Below are positions 1-8,384 of a stretch of 64,000 nucleotides of DNA, one piece after another (position 1 is the stretch's first letter; each line of letters starts with the position of its first letter). This DNA is from JABCYV01 sp963696025 (GTDB lineage Bacteria > Acidobacteriota > Terriglobia > Terriglobales > Acidobacteriaceae): positions 319,978 through 383,977 of the forward strand of contig CAVOII010000007.1 in NCBI GenBank assembly GCA_963696025.1, in the 5' to 3' direction. Under the pieces are notes generated by a model. That model saw only the letters and a list, made by a program, of their open reading frames with translations, ran no database searches and was not told the DNA's origin. The translations under genes and the position numbers were made by a program.

Positions 1-2
1 TT

Positions 3-260
3 GCCTGGACACCATCCGGCTGGACCAAGCTAGGATTCCCCGTTCGGCGTCACGTCACAGGCAACCTTTTCTTTGCGGTGGGCAGTGAAAATTTTGCTCA
101 AATTGATCAGATCGGGCACTTTTCCGCACACACCTATGGTGGTGGACTGCGTTATCGATTTGCCGCCCGACAGGACGTCAACGGCTACGTGGCCCACCAA
201 AACCGAACGCAGGGTCAAACCGATACCAGCCTCGGACTGAGTTATGGGATTCATTTTTAG
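3..260 (+). CDS. Outer-membrane beta-barrel protein, C-terminal end (partial)
   Basis: Only the last ~85 codons lie in the window; the frame is open from base 3 to the TAG at 258-260. The visible part alternates polar and hydrophobic residues (GGGLRYRFAA, TSLGLSYGIHF) and ends in Phe, as expected for the last strand of a beta-barrel read by the BAM machinery. The next gene starts 17 bases before this stop, so the two are probably translated together. With the HEAT and processive GT2 genes downstream, a role like YaiO- or PgaA-type outer-membrane proteins in polysaccharide export is plausible, but this is inference because the N-terminal part is missing. Confidence 0.6.
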   Translation, partial: AWTPSGWTKLGFPVRRHVTGNLFFAVGSENFAQIDQIGHFSAHTYGGGLRYRFAARQDVNGYVAHQNRTQGQTDTSLGLSYGIHF

Positions 261-1449
261 CGGAATCGAAAAACTCGGACCGGCGGGGCTGGTGCTGCAA
301 GCGATTCTGGGATCACTGCTGGGAATCTTGCTACTCGTCGGATTCATTGTATTGCGACGATGGTACCGTGCGCGCTACTTCCGCAAAAGAAATGAGCAGA
401 CGCTCGTCTTACGCTCCCGATGGGACGACATCATCTCGGGCAAGATATCAGCCGAGGAGTGGCGCTTCGACCCGCTCGCCTGCGACATCGTTGAATCGAT
501 TTTGCTAGACACGATTGAAATGGCCACTCCCGACCAGCTCCCGAAACTTTTGGACTGTCTTCGTACCAGTGGATTACTCGATATGCGCATTTGCGAAGCG
601 CGAATGTCACGCGGATGGAAACGCCGGACAGCGCTGCTCGCCCTGGGCCGGACTCGTGCCATGGAATCCATTCCCGCCTTGGCCGCAGCATTGGATTCGC
701 CCTCTCGTGAGACCCGAATTGCAGCAGTGCGCGGCATGGGACGTATCGCACGTATGGAGGCTGCCATCCCAGTCTTGGATCGCCTTGTAAGCGGCCAGTT
801 GGACGTGCCGGAACGAACTGTGAAAAACACCTTGGTCAACTGTTGTCGCAGTTATCCGAGCATCCTGATCAGCTATATCGATCAAACGCAAGGCCCGCTG
901 CGGGAGCTGCTGGCGCGCGTCCTGGGCGAGGTCGCCTCGCCGGATCTAGGAGAGGAATTGCTGATATTGGCGGCGGACAGCCTTCCGGAAGTGCGTGCTT
1001 CCGCGGCCAGAGCTCTGGGCAATACCAATACTCCATTCACCTTGCCTGCGCTCCACACCTTGGCGGACGATCCCGAGTGGTTCGTGCGCTTGCGAGCCGT
1101 GGCGGCGCTGGGACAAATCGAAAACATCGGGAAAATCCGCATCCTACTGCGCGCGCTGTGCGACACCAACCGCCATGTACGCCAGCGTGCCGCGTGGGTG
1201 CTGGCGCGCATGGAGCCGCAACTGGAGCAGATATTGGAAGAGGTTGTAGCGACCCATGACGATTACGCGTTGCAATCGTTTATCTCCGAAATGGAGCGTT
1301 CCGGCACCATCGAAAAAATCGTTGGTACTTTGGAGGTTGGTTCCGACCATCATTGTGCTCAGGATGCATTGATGGAAGTTGTGGCTCTAGTCAGAAAGCG
1401 GGTGGAAATGTCGCGTAAAGCTGCGGCGGTCGCGGCGGGGAGATCCTGA
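244..1449 (+). CDS. Membrane-anchored HEAT-repeat protein
   Basis: The 401-residue product has one N-terminal membrane segment at about residues 13-37 (GLVLQAILGSLLGILLLVGF), a basic stretch, then a cytoplasmic alpha-solenoid. HEAT/PBS-lyase-type repeats are visible from about residue 125 onward (TALLALGRTRAMESIPALAAAL, then ASAARALGNTNTPFTLPAL and VRLRAVAALGQIENIGKI). HEAT solenoids are usually protein-binding scaffolds. The gene overlaps the beta-barrel gene upstream and ends 2 bases before the GT2 gene, so it probably scaffolds the polysaccharide synthase or links it to the envelope. No catalytic motif is seen. Confidence 0.8.
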   Translation: MGFIFSGIEKLGPAGLVLQAILGSLLGILLLVGFIVLRRWYRARYFRKRNEQTLVLRSRWDDIISGKISAEEWRFDPLACDIVESILLDTIEMATPDQLPKLLDCLRTSGLLDMRICEARMSRGWKRRTALLALGRTRAMESIPALAAALDSPSRETRIAAVRGMGRIARMEAAIPVLDRLVSGQLDVPERTVKNTLVNCCRSYPSILISYIDQTQGPLRELLARVLGEVASPDLGEELLILAADSLPEVRASAARALGNTNTPFTLPALHTLADDPEWFVRLRAVAALGQIENIGKIRILLRALCDTNRHVRQRAAWVLARMEPQLEQILEEVVATHDDYALQSFISEMERSGTIEKIVGTLEVGSDHHCAQDALMEVVALVRKRVEMSRKAAAVAAGRS

Positions 1450-1451
1450 AA

Positions 1452-2861
1452 GTGCGTTTCCTCGCCATTTCTAACGACATCCTCTTCGTCTACTATCTGT
1501 TTTCGAATCTAATTTATCTGGCCCTGCTGATCGTTGCGATTTCTAAGAACACCGTCCATCGTCATCGTCTAGGTAGTCTCAGACTCGAACTCATTAAAGC
1601 CTCACCGTTTACGCCGCCCATCACTCTGATCGTTCCGGCACACGACGAGGAACGGTCCATAGTGGGCAGCGTGGGGGCCCTGCTCCGGCTGGAGTATCCC
1701 AGCCTCGAAGTCATTGTCGTCAATGATGGATCGAACGACGACACCATGGAAGAGTTGCGACAGGCGTACCAGCTTCAGACCGCACGGATACTTTACGTTG
1801 CCGAGATCGCGACTGCACCGATTCACGCCATTTACCGCAGTCTGCTCGAACCACGCCTGTTCGTCCTCGACAAAGAAACGGCGGGCTGCAAAGCCGACGC
1901 AATTAATGCGGGGCTCAACGCTGCCACCAGTCCTTACGTATGCGTGGTGGACGCCGACTCGATTCTGGAAAAGGAATCTCTCGTCCGTATCATGGCAGGA
2001 GTATTCTCCGATCCCGGTCGGGTTGTGGCAGTGGGTGGCATCGTACGGGTATTGAACGGCTCCCGCGTTGTGCAGAATCAGATCGAACAGGTGCGTTTAC
2101 CCAAACCAGCAGTCGAGGTCATGCAAGTCATTGAGTATTTGCGTGCCTTCTTGGTTGGCCGCGAGGGCTGGGCAGCTTTTAACATGCTGCCCATCATCTC
2201 CGGCGCCTTCGGAGTTTTTCAGCGCGATCTAGTCAAGCAATTAGGAGGGTTTCGCAATCGTGCGGTGGGGGAAGACATCGATCTGATCGTCCGTATGCAC
2301 CGTCGCCTGCACGAGGAACACCGCGAGTATCACATTAACTTTATTCCCGATCCCACCTGTTGGACCGAAGTTCCTACCGACTTAAAGTCGCTCGCGCGTC
2401 AGCGGGCACGCTGGCACAAGGGTCTGATCGATACCCTCTGGCCGAATCGGGACATGCTGTTTCGCGCACGCTATGGGCGAGTCGGTTGGGTAGTTCTTCC
2501 CTATATGTGGATCTTCGAGTTTTTTGCTCCGATCATCGAACTGGTGGGGTACTCCACGATGATCCTCGCCGTCATATTGGGCGTATTGAGCAAATCCTTC
2601 TTCTTGCAATTCTTATTGTTTGGTTACGCCTTTGCCACACTGATTTCCATTGGTTCGGTTTTGCTAGAAGAAATGACCTTTCGTCGCTATAACGACTGGC
2701 GCGAGGTCGCTCGTTTGCTTATGTACTGCTTCTTTGAACATTTCCCGTACCGGCAGCTAACCATGGTGTGGCGATTGCAAGGCATTTGGCAGTACTTGCG
2801 TGGCGACCTCCAATGGCGTCGGGTGCGGCGTGTGGGCATTTCCGCCAATCCTGCCAGGTGA
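1452..2861 (+). CDS. Processive family 2 glycosyltransferase (PgaC/IcaA-like)
   Basis: A 469-residue membrane glycosyltransferase of the GT2 type, expected to polymerise a beta-linked polysaccharide at the inner membrane. It has one N-terminal membrane segment (about residues 9-30), a GT-A domain with NDG at 91-93, DAD at 167-169, GED at 273-275 and the processive-synthase signature QRARW at 317-321, then two or more C-terminal membrane segments (about 345-430). The GTG start follows GGGGAG in the end of the HEAT gene, so translation is likely coupled. The layout resembles poly-N-acetylglucosamine, chitin-oligosaccharide and hyaluronan synthases; the actual sugar cannot be told from sequence. 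Confidence 0.85.
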   Translation: MRFLAISNDILFVYYLFSNLIYLALLIVAISKNTVHRHRLGSLRLELIKASPFTPPITLIVPAHDEERSIVGSVGALLRLEYPSLEVIVVNDGSNDDTMEELRQAYQLQTARILYVAEIATAPIHAIYRSLLEPRLFVLDKETAGCKADAINAGLNAATSPYVCVVDADSILEKESLVRIMAGVFSDPGRVVAVGGIVRVLNGSRVVQNQIEQVRLPKPAVEVMQVIEYLRAFLVGREGWAAFNMLPIISGAFGVFQRDLVKQLGGFRNRAVGEDIDLIVRMHRRLHEEHREYHINFIPDPTCWTEVPTDLKSLARQRARWHKGLIDTLWPNRDMLFRARYGRVGWVVLPYMWIFEFFAPIIELVGYSTMILAVILGVLSKSFFLQFLLFGYAFATLISIGSVLLEEMTFRRYNDWREVARLLMYCFFEHFPYRQLTMVWRLQGIWQYLRGDLQWRRVRRVGISANPAR

Positions 2862-2967
2862 GAAGTTGTGTGGTGTGCAAGAGTCTGCATTGACCATGTT
2901 CTGATTTCAGAACAGCTCCACGAAAGTTGCACCAGGTTGTCTGTCGTTGAGGTAAACAACCTCTACA

Positions 2968-3321
2968 ATGGACTCCCCAGACAAACACGAAGCCCCTATA
3001 AACAAGCGACGATATCCCAGGTATGAACTCGAAACCGAGCTGAGGGCAACCATCGTGGGGCCGGAGCCCCGGGGAGTAATGCGAGGCCGTTGTCTCAACA
3101 TCAGCGAGGCGGGAGTGGCAGGCGTATTCACTACCGGATGGGATGTCGGCACACCGGTCAATCTAGAATTCTCAGTACCCGTGACGAGCAGCCAGGTGAG
3201 GGTTGAAGGAGTTCTCCGCAGTCATACGGACTACCGCTACGGATTTGAATTCGTAGATTTGCGGGCCGAACAGCGAGAGGTTATATGCAAGACCTGCAGA
3301 ACGCTCGCCCTGTTCCAATAA
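2968..3321 (+). CDS. PilZ domain protein (c-di-GMP receptor)
   Basis: The 117-residue product is a single PilZ domain. Both parts of the c-di-GMP binding signature are present: RRYPR near the N-terminus and NISEAG (N-x-S-x-x-G) around residue 47, followed by the beta-barrel strands. PilZ proteins commonly switch on polysaccharide synthases or motility. It lies 106 bases downstream of the GT2 synthase and just before a response regulator, so allosteric control of that synthase by c-di-GMP is the simplest reading, though unproven. Confidence 0.85.
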   Translation: MDSPDKHEAPINKRRYPRYELETELRATIVGPEPRGVMRGRCLNISEAGVAGVFTTGWDVGTPVNLEFSVPVTSSQVRVEGVLRSHTDYRYGFEFVDLRAEQREVICKTCRTLALFQ

Positions 3322-3401
3322 CCACTCTTGACTTGACGGACGCAAGGTCGACTATCCTATGGTGGAGAAACTCTAGAGCGAACCCGTAGAGAAGGGTGGG
3401 A

Positions 3402-3788
3402 ATGCAAACAGTATTACTCGTTGAAGACAGTAAATTCTTGCGAATTGCCAGCGAACGGGTGCTCAAGAACGCCGGTTATCACGTCGTTGTCGCAGCGGAC
3501 GGCGAGGAGGCTCTCCGCCTTGCCGTTAGTGGAATCCCACAACTAATCATCCTGGACATGTTGCTACCTAAGGTCAGCGGCCCGGAAGTCCTGCGCCGCT
3601 TGAAGAAGGAGAAGATTACAGCTCACATCCCCGTGATTGTGTTGAGCGGTTTGTCTAAGCAGAACGAAGATAAATTGATAAAGGAAGGAGCATTTGCATT
3701 CCTGGAGAAAGGTTCATTGGGCGACAGCCCGGACGCGCTCGTAGGCATCGTCAAACGAGCGTTAGCGAAAAAAGACACACCAGGCTGA
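3402..3788 (+). CDS. Single-domain response regulator (CheY-like receiver)
   Basis: A 128-residue receiver domain with no output domain. Visible key residues are the acidic pair E8-D9, phospho-acceptor D52 (LDMLLP), S82 (VLSGL) and K103 (LEKGS). It should act as a phosphorylation-dependent protein switch. I prefer the ATG at 3402 to the in-frame GTG at 3396, because AGAAGG at 3390-3395 sits 6 bases upstream of the ATG. No histidine kinase is nearby, so its partner is unknown; position suggests control of the polysaccharide locus upstream. Confidence 0.85.
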   Translation: MQTVLLVEDSKFLRIASERVLKNAGYHVVVAADGEEALRLAVSGIPQLIILDMLLPKVSGPEVLRRLKKEKITAHIPVIVLSGLSKQNEDKLIKEGAFAFLEKGSLGDSPDALVGIVKRALAKKDTPG

Positions 3789-3933
3789 ACCTCCCGGACC
3801 TGTGAGCGTCCACGTTATCCATTTCTGGGCGGATTGGCGTATGATTGTGAACCTCGAACCGTTAGTTGGTCCGCAGTTACCCTCGCAAGGGTTCGCGTCG
3901 GGCTCCAAGTGACAGCAACAGACAGGAGGTCAA

Positions 3934-4768
3934 ATGAAGAATCGTGCGTTACTGACGTTCTTGTTGTCCGCGGTATTTGTCCCAACCTTCGCGCAGCAGA
4001 GTAACTCGAATTCGAACGCACAGCCAGCGGCCCAAAGCGGAAGCACTATCTGCAAGGAGCCGCTGGAGTGCAACCAGCAATGACCCCTGGAATGGGGAGG
4101 AGCCCAACTTCGCAAATCTCGTCCGGCAGGGAGTTACGCGGAAAAAGGACGTTCAGGGGCAGATCCGGCCCATCCGGGATTGTCTTAACGAACTGGATGA
4201 TGCGGCTGCGACGAATACCAGGATGATTAAGGACGTCGATGCGAAAGCGCAACGAGGCATTGAGCTGGCTTCTGCGAAGACCAAGGAAGCCGACCAGCAC
4301 GCTGGCGACGCGAGCGACCGCGCGAATGGCGCGAAACAAGCGGCAGCCGAACCGCTGACTCGCCTTTCAAACCTAGAGCAGGTCGTGGGCAGCGTCGACC
4401 AATACAAAGCTGGCACGCAAACCGAAATTCATTTCCGTCCCGGCGGGACCACGCTGAGCAAGACGGCGAATGATGCTCTCGACGCGATGGCCGTCCCCCT
4501 CAAGGATCAACACAACTACGTCATTGAAGTCCGTGGCTATTCTCCCGGCCGTGGTCAAGCCGCAATCGCTAACTCGCAAAGGATTGCGGACTTGGTGATG
4601 CGTTACTTGGTGCTTAACCATCAAATTCCGGTCCACCGCATCTACGTGCTGGGCATGGGCGACGCACCGATGACCGCCGAGGGGCGAAATACGGCCAAGC
4701 ACCCCACTGGCAGGCTAGTCGAAATCCAGCTCCTGAAGAACGATGTCGTGAGTTCAATGCAACACTGA
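3934..4768 (+). pseudogene. OmpA-family protein with N-terminal frameshift
   Basis: The C-terminal part (frame of 3977-4768) is an OmpA-like peptidoglycan-binding domain (TEIHFRPGGTTLSKTANDAL, later QAAIANSQRIADLVMRYLVL) after an Ala-rich helical stretch, as in acidobacterial OmpA-family proteins. That frame has no signal peptide. One frame back, an ATG at 3934 with AGGAGGT at 3924-3930 gives a clean signal peptide (MKNRALLTFLLSAVFVPTFA) and then stops at 4081. The two halves together make a normal secreted OmpA-family protein, so a frameshift between about 4030 and 4130 splits the gene. It may be a true mutation or a sequence error. Confidence 0.6.
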
Positions 4769-4951
4769 TGATAGGAAAGAGATAGTTGGGCGAATGGGAC
4801 GTAGCCTCGTCTTGTCTTAAGAGGAGTAGACACTGCCTCGCGGCCCCGCATTACAAGCACTGTTACCAAAGATTAGAGGTGCTCTGAGCTCGTTCTGCAG
4901 CGTATTTCCTTGCGCGAGCACTGGAGGAGCAGAATTTCCAACCATGTCGAC

Positions 4952-5287
4952 TCATTCGTTCTTGAGAGAGAGTCGGCAGTCCTCGCACAAGCTAGACTCG
5001 AACTGCTCGCCACGCTCTGGAGTGGCGCCGCAGAGGCGACACGACCAGCCATTCTCCCGACAAAGGTTGGCCCACGCCGCGTCTTTTTTGCGCTCTTCTG
5101 GGTGGTCGGCGTTAGTCACGGGGCAAAGTATAAGTCCAACTTTTGACTGCGGCCAAGATGCTGCGGCCTCCCAGAGCTCTCTCTGATAGTGAGGCCTTCT
5201 TCTAAGTGTAAAGAGTCGGTCTAGAATCGTTTCCGCCGCCCCAATTTCGTCCGCGCTATTGCTTTCGTAATAGCGGATGATCCACAA
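4952..5287 (-). CDS. Small hypothetical protein with Cys pairs
   Basis: The 111-residue product is not recognised. It has two CxxC pairs near the C-terminus (C83/C86 and C101/C104) that could form a zinc knuckle. The start is a TTG with AGGAG 3 bases upstream and an in-frame TGA just before it. The overlapping plus-strand frames show no recognisable pattern. It stands alone between the OmpA gene and a decayed phosphoesterase. Confidence 0.45.
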   Translation of the reverse strand: MWIIRYYESNSADEIGAAETILDRLFTLRRRPHYQRELWEAAASWPQSKVGLILCPVTNADHPEERKKDAAWANLCRENGWSCRLCGATPERGEQFESSLCEDCRLSLKNE

Positions 5288-5485
5288 TCACTCCTGATGC
5301 CTTGCCTTACAAAAAGGCGCGCCTCGATCATCCAGACTGGGATCTCGAGCTGAGGCATGTGGTTCAGAGCCTTCGCCTGCAGAGACTGAGCCGCTGTCGG
5401 CTAGTATCGCGGAAAGACCAGTCAGGGGCAGAGCCCAGCACGACGGGACCATGTGCCCTACCTATTATCATCCGACAGGGAATTC

Positions 5486-5623
5486 ATGCGCCTAGCCATC
5501 ATTTCTGACACCCACAGTAAATTCCCCGATCTGCCGAGGGGGACATTCTCGGTGCCATATCCAACTGGTGACCAAAGTGCCAGCCACCCTACACACCAGG
5601 GCCATTTTCATCGGAAGTGCTAG
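5486..5623 (+). pseudogene. Metallophosphoesterase remnant (N-terminus only)
   Basis: The 45-codon frame starts MRLAIISDTHSKF, the usual N-terminal strand and first metal-binding motif (D-x-H) of calcineurin-like phosphoesterases. After LPRG the family pattern is lost and a TAG follows; the later GD, GNH and GHxH motifs are not seen nearby. The remainder of the gene therefore seems to be deleted or scrambled. Confidence 0.4.
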
Positions 5624-5656
5624 AGCGCATAATTCGGGGATAGAAACCAGAAACCC

Positions 5657-5902
5657 ATGAACTGCGCTCCAGTCAGTTGCGAAGAACTTCTTGTGGCTCT
5701 GGCCGATTGTTATGAGCACGATCCGAACCAATTCGTAGCCCTCACGAGACAAAATGTAGATTCCCGTTTTGTGCGTGAAATCGTGGCAGAGCTGAGAAAT
5801 GAAGGTTACGTCGACGAACACATGCGGGGCGTGATTCGGTTGACCGCACGCGGTTATAGTTCGTATAAAAAGAAATCCCTTTCCGTCGCCTACCAGAATT
5901 AA
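5657..5902 (+). CDS. Small winged-helix-like hypothetical protein
   Basis: The 81-residue product has a pattern like a winged-helix domain: helices with LLVALADCYEHD and VREIVAELRNEGYV, then a short wing and LTARGYSSYKK, a segment common at the end of small wHTH proteins. It may bind nucleic acid or another protein. It overlaps a longer antisense frame, which I reject because it has no recognisable pattern. No operon partners. Confidence 0.5.
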   Translation: MNCAPVSCEELLVALADCYEHDPNQFVALTRQNVDSRFVREIVAELRNEGYVDEHMRGVIRLTARGYSSYKKKSLSVAYQN

Positions 5903-6403
5903 GTGCCGCTTACCATAATTCACACTCACGTGCGCAACAACTGGCACTGACGAAGCTAGCAGCTGGTTCCTGTCCAACCCTCCGCGCCGATGAATGCAGT
6001 CCGTAGAATCTTTGCGAATCCACCGGATTGACCTGGGCGCAATATTCACTGTCGTGAACTGCTAGAGAGTTACCGACGCGCACACCTGCAAACCACAAGG
6101 CGAAGGTGCCCTTCCGCTGACTCAAGCGCTACAGATTTCAATGGACCTGCTTGTTTCACATCAATCCTCTTCGTGATCCGCTCGACCTTAGCGACCTTCG
6201 TCTAGCACAGCCAATCGCGCGCAGTCAGTATGATCGCGCGAAAGCTTCCCGTCGGGCATCGCTTCGCCACGGAGACCGCGCCGGAGGCGGGATCAGCGCA
6301 GTGTCACCGACATAACTCTCTAGATAACCGTTGCTAATAAGCCTTGCTAGGATCGCCCTCAAAGCTAAGAATACTCGTGATCCTTGATAGGAAGGTTGCA
6401 ACC
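5903..6403. other. Intergenic stretch upstream of the peptide operon
   Basis: About 500 bases with no convincing gene on either strand. Promoters for the operon starting at 6404 should lie here, but I could not pick a clear -35/-10 pair. Confidence 0.4.
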
Positions 6404-6820
6404 GTGGAGAAGAGCTGCGAAACCTGGAGTGTTCCGAGTATCCAACCGATCGCAAAAACCGATATTGAGCCCACAGCGTTGTCAACAGAGCTCTACCTCA
6501 GGGCGGATGCCGTTGTCGCTCGTTACGTGGCCGGAGAGACGCTCGTTCTGCCGGTGAGAGGGGACATCGGTGACTTGGCTTGCTTTTATAGCTTCAGTGG
6601 CGCGGGAACCGCGATCTGGGAGGCTCTGGAGAAGCCTAAGAGCCTCAAAGACGTTTGTGATGCGATCGAGCGCAAGTACGAGATAGACAGAAAAAAGGCG
6701 GAAGAAGACGTCGTGCTTTTCGTGCGCGAGATCTGTTCGCTCGGGCTGGCGCAAGTTGTGGTCGATTCTGAAAATGCGTCGGGGGCGGGGAACAACAAGT
6801 GTCATGAACAACTCCGCTGA
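6404..6820 (+). CDS. PqqD-family RiPP recognition protein
   Basis: A 138-residue protein whose residues ~25-115 match the PqqD fold: LVLPVRGDIGDLACFYSFSG, then AIWEALEKPKSLKDVCDAIE and a final helix VVLFVREICSLGLAQV. PqqD domains are RiPP recognition elements that bind the leader of a precursor peptide and present it to a radical SAM partner. I chose the GTG at 6404 because AGGAAGG (6389-6395) lies 8 bases upstream; an in-frame TTG at 6344 is possible. It is the first gene of a six-gene run, directly followed by the radical SAM gene. Confidence 0.8.
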   Translation: MEKSCETWSVPSIQPIAKTDIEPTALSTELYLRADAVVARYVAGETLVLPVRGDIGDLACFYSFSGAGTAIWEALEKPKSLKDVCDAIERKYEIDRKKAEEDVVLFVREICSLGLAQVVVDSENASGAGNNKCHEQLR

Positions 6821-6877
6821 GTGTATGCAAGGCGGGTTCCCGATTTTCAAGCAGCGCAGTTGCGGGTTGGGGCGGTA

Positions 6878-8149
6878 ATGGAAGCAAAAACGTATGGAGA
6901 ATTCAGCCGCTTGGTCCATGGCCACTCTTCTGGCCAGCGCGCTCCATTGAGCGTCTCGATCGAAGTAACCCGCCGCTGTCCTTTGGACTGCCTGCACTGT
7001 TACAACAACCTGGCGATGGCCGACCAAGAGGCTCGCAGCCGGGAGTTGACCACAGAGGAGCACTTCCGGTTACTGGACGATCTGGCTGATTTGGGTTGCT
7101 TGTGGCTTCTGTACACAGGAGGGGAGATTTTCGCACGCAAAGATTTTCTGGAAATCTATACATATGCCAAGCAAAAGGGTTTCCTGATCACTCTGTTCAC
7201 CAATGGAACGTTGATTACGGAACGCGTTGCGGATTACCTTCGGCAGTGGCCCCCTTTTGCGATTGAAATCACGCTATATGGCCGGACGAAGGAAACTTAT
7301 GAAGCTTTAACTGGAATCGATGGGGGCTACGAACGCTGCCTGCGTGGAGTAACTCGGCTGCGGGATCGAGGACTGCCGCTGAAACTAAAGACCGTTCCGA
7401 CTACCATCAACAAGCATGAAGTTGTGGCCATGAAGGACTTCGTAGAGCAGGAGTTGCATCTCGCTTTCAAGTTCGATTCGCTCATCAACCCCCGCATTGA
7501 TTGCTCCCAGAGTCCTCTGGCGATTCGGCTATCCCCTGAGGAAGTTGTCGCTCTCGACCTGCACTGGCCGAAACTCGCAGCCGAGCACCGGGCAGCGGCG
7601 ACGCGGGAGCTAGCGATAGGCTCAGCTCCAGAACAAATGGACACGGTGTATTCCTGCGGTGGGGGTATGAATTCCTTCGCCGTGGATCCCTATGGGCAGA
7701 TGAGCATTTGCGTGCTGTCCCATCAGGATACGTATGACATCCGCTCGGGTACTGTGAAGGAAGGCTGGGAGCGATTTCTTCTGAAGGTGCGCACTCAGGA
7801 GCGGAAGCGAATTTCCAAATGTGTGAAGTGTCGAATTCGCTCACTCTGCGGCATGTGTCCCGCCAATGGCGAACTGGAGAATGGCGACCCCGAATCGCCT
7901 GTCGAATTCCTCTGTGAGGTTGCGCACTTGCGCGCGATCGCATTGGGTCTCGACATTCCTGAACACGGGGAATGTAATTTCTGCTCGGGCGGCCAACATT
8001 ATGATTCTGTGAAGGAATCGGCACGCAGAATTGCTTCGAAAGACATCAGCGTGGGCGAATGGATCAGCCCGCAGGTTTTGCTTCCTATCCTGAATCATCC
8101 ATCCGCCGCTTCGCATGAAGGTTGCGGCGGATGCGGGAGGCCGTCCTAA
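6878..8149 (+). CDS. Radical SAM/SPASM peptide-modifying enzyme
   Basis: The ~423-residue enzyme carries the radical SAM [4Fe-4S] motif CPLDCLHC (C-x3-C-x2-C) about 34 residues after the ATG, the LYTGGE glycine motif, and a C-terminal SPASM region with C-x12-G-x4-C followed by CVKCRIRSLCGMC and a further Cys (FLCEVAH), able to hold auxiliary clusters. Additional Cys (ECNFC, GCGGCG) lie at the tail. SPASM enzymes modify peptide side chains or backbones, often at Cys. A GTG at 6821, right after the PqqD stop, is an alternative start adding 19 residues. Neighbours give the likely substrate: the Cys-containing peptide encoded 19 bases downstream. Confidence 0.88.
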   Translation: MEAKTYGEFSRLVHGHSSGQRAPLSVSIEVTRRCPLDCLHCYNNLAMADQEARSRELTTEEHFRLLDDLADLGCLWLLYTGGEIFARKDFLEIYTYAKQKGFLITLFTNGTLITERVADYLRQWPPFAIEITLYGRTKETYEALTGIDGGYERCLRGVTRLRDRGLPLKLKTVPTTINKHEVVAMKDFVEQELHLAFKFDSLINPRIDCSQSPLAIRLSPEEVVALDLHWPKLAAEHRAAATRELAIGSAPEQMDTVYSCGGGMNSFAVDPYGQMSICVLSHQDTYDIRSGTVKEGWERFLLKVRTQERKRISKCVKCRIRSLCGMCPANGELENGDPESPVEFLCEVAHLRAIALGLDIPEHGECNFCSGGQHYDSVKESARRIASKDISVGEWISPQVLLPILNHPSAASHEGCGGCGRPS

Positions 8150-8168
8150 CCATAACGGAGGAGGATTG

Positions 8169-8345
8169 ATGGTCGAAGACGGAGCACCTCAGAAGAAAGA
8201 ACCATACGCGTCGCCGCGAGTGTCAGTCATCAGCTTGCGTCCCGAAGAAGCTGTGCTGGGAGCCTGCAAGAACCCGTCCTCGGCAGGGCCGGTTGGCGGC
8301 TCCTGTACGGCGATGATGACCCAGTGCAATGTACCCGGATCTTGA
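8169..8345 (+). CDS. Putative RiPP precursor peptide (58 residues, three Cys)
   Basis: The ATG at 8169 has a strong GGAGGAGG (8157-8164). The first half is polar with a Y-x-x-P stretch (PYASPRVSVISL), then EEAVLG; the second half is Gly/Ser/Cys-rich with Cys at 33, 46 and 53 and a C-terminal Ser (NVPGS). This split into a leader and a short Cys-containing core, directly after a radical SAM gene and in a PqqD operon, is what a RiPP precursor looks like. YxxP is also a leader motif read by PqqD-like domains in lasso-peptide systems, but no lasso cyclase is here. The longer in-frame start at 8115 overlaps the radical SAM gene and has no comparable ribosome site. Product structure is unknown. Confidence 0.7.
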   Translation: MVEDGAPQKKEPYASPRVSVISLRPEEAVLGACKNPSSAGPVGGSCTAMMTQCNVPGS

Positions 8346-8384
8346 TACGGATGAGCTCTGAGACTCTGCGAGGGCGGGGTAGGA

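Noticed and set aside
4042..4702. Antisense frames over the OmpA gene
   Set aside because: The plus strand has the OmpA family motifs; the antisense translations do not resemble proteins.
5492..6049. 185-codon minus-strand open frame
   Set aside because: Overlaps the more natural winged-helix-like gene on the plus strand and shows no recognisable motif.
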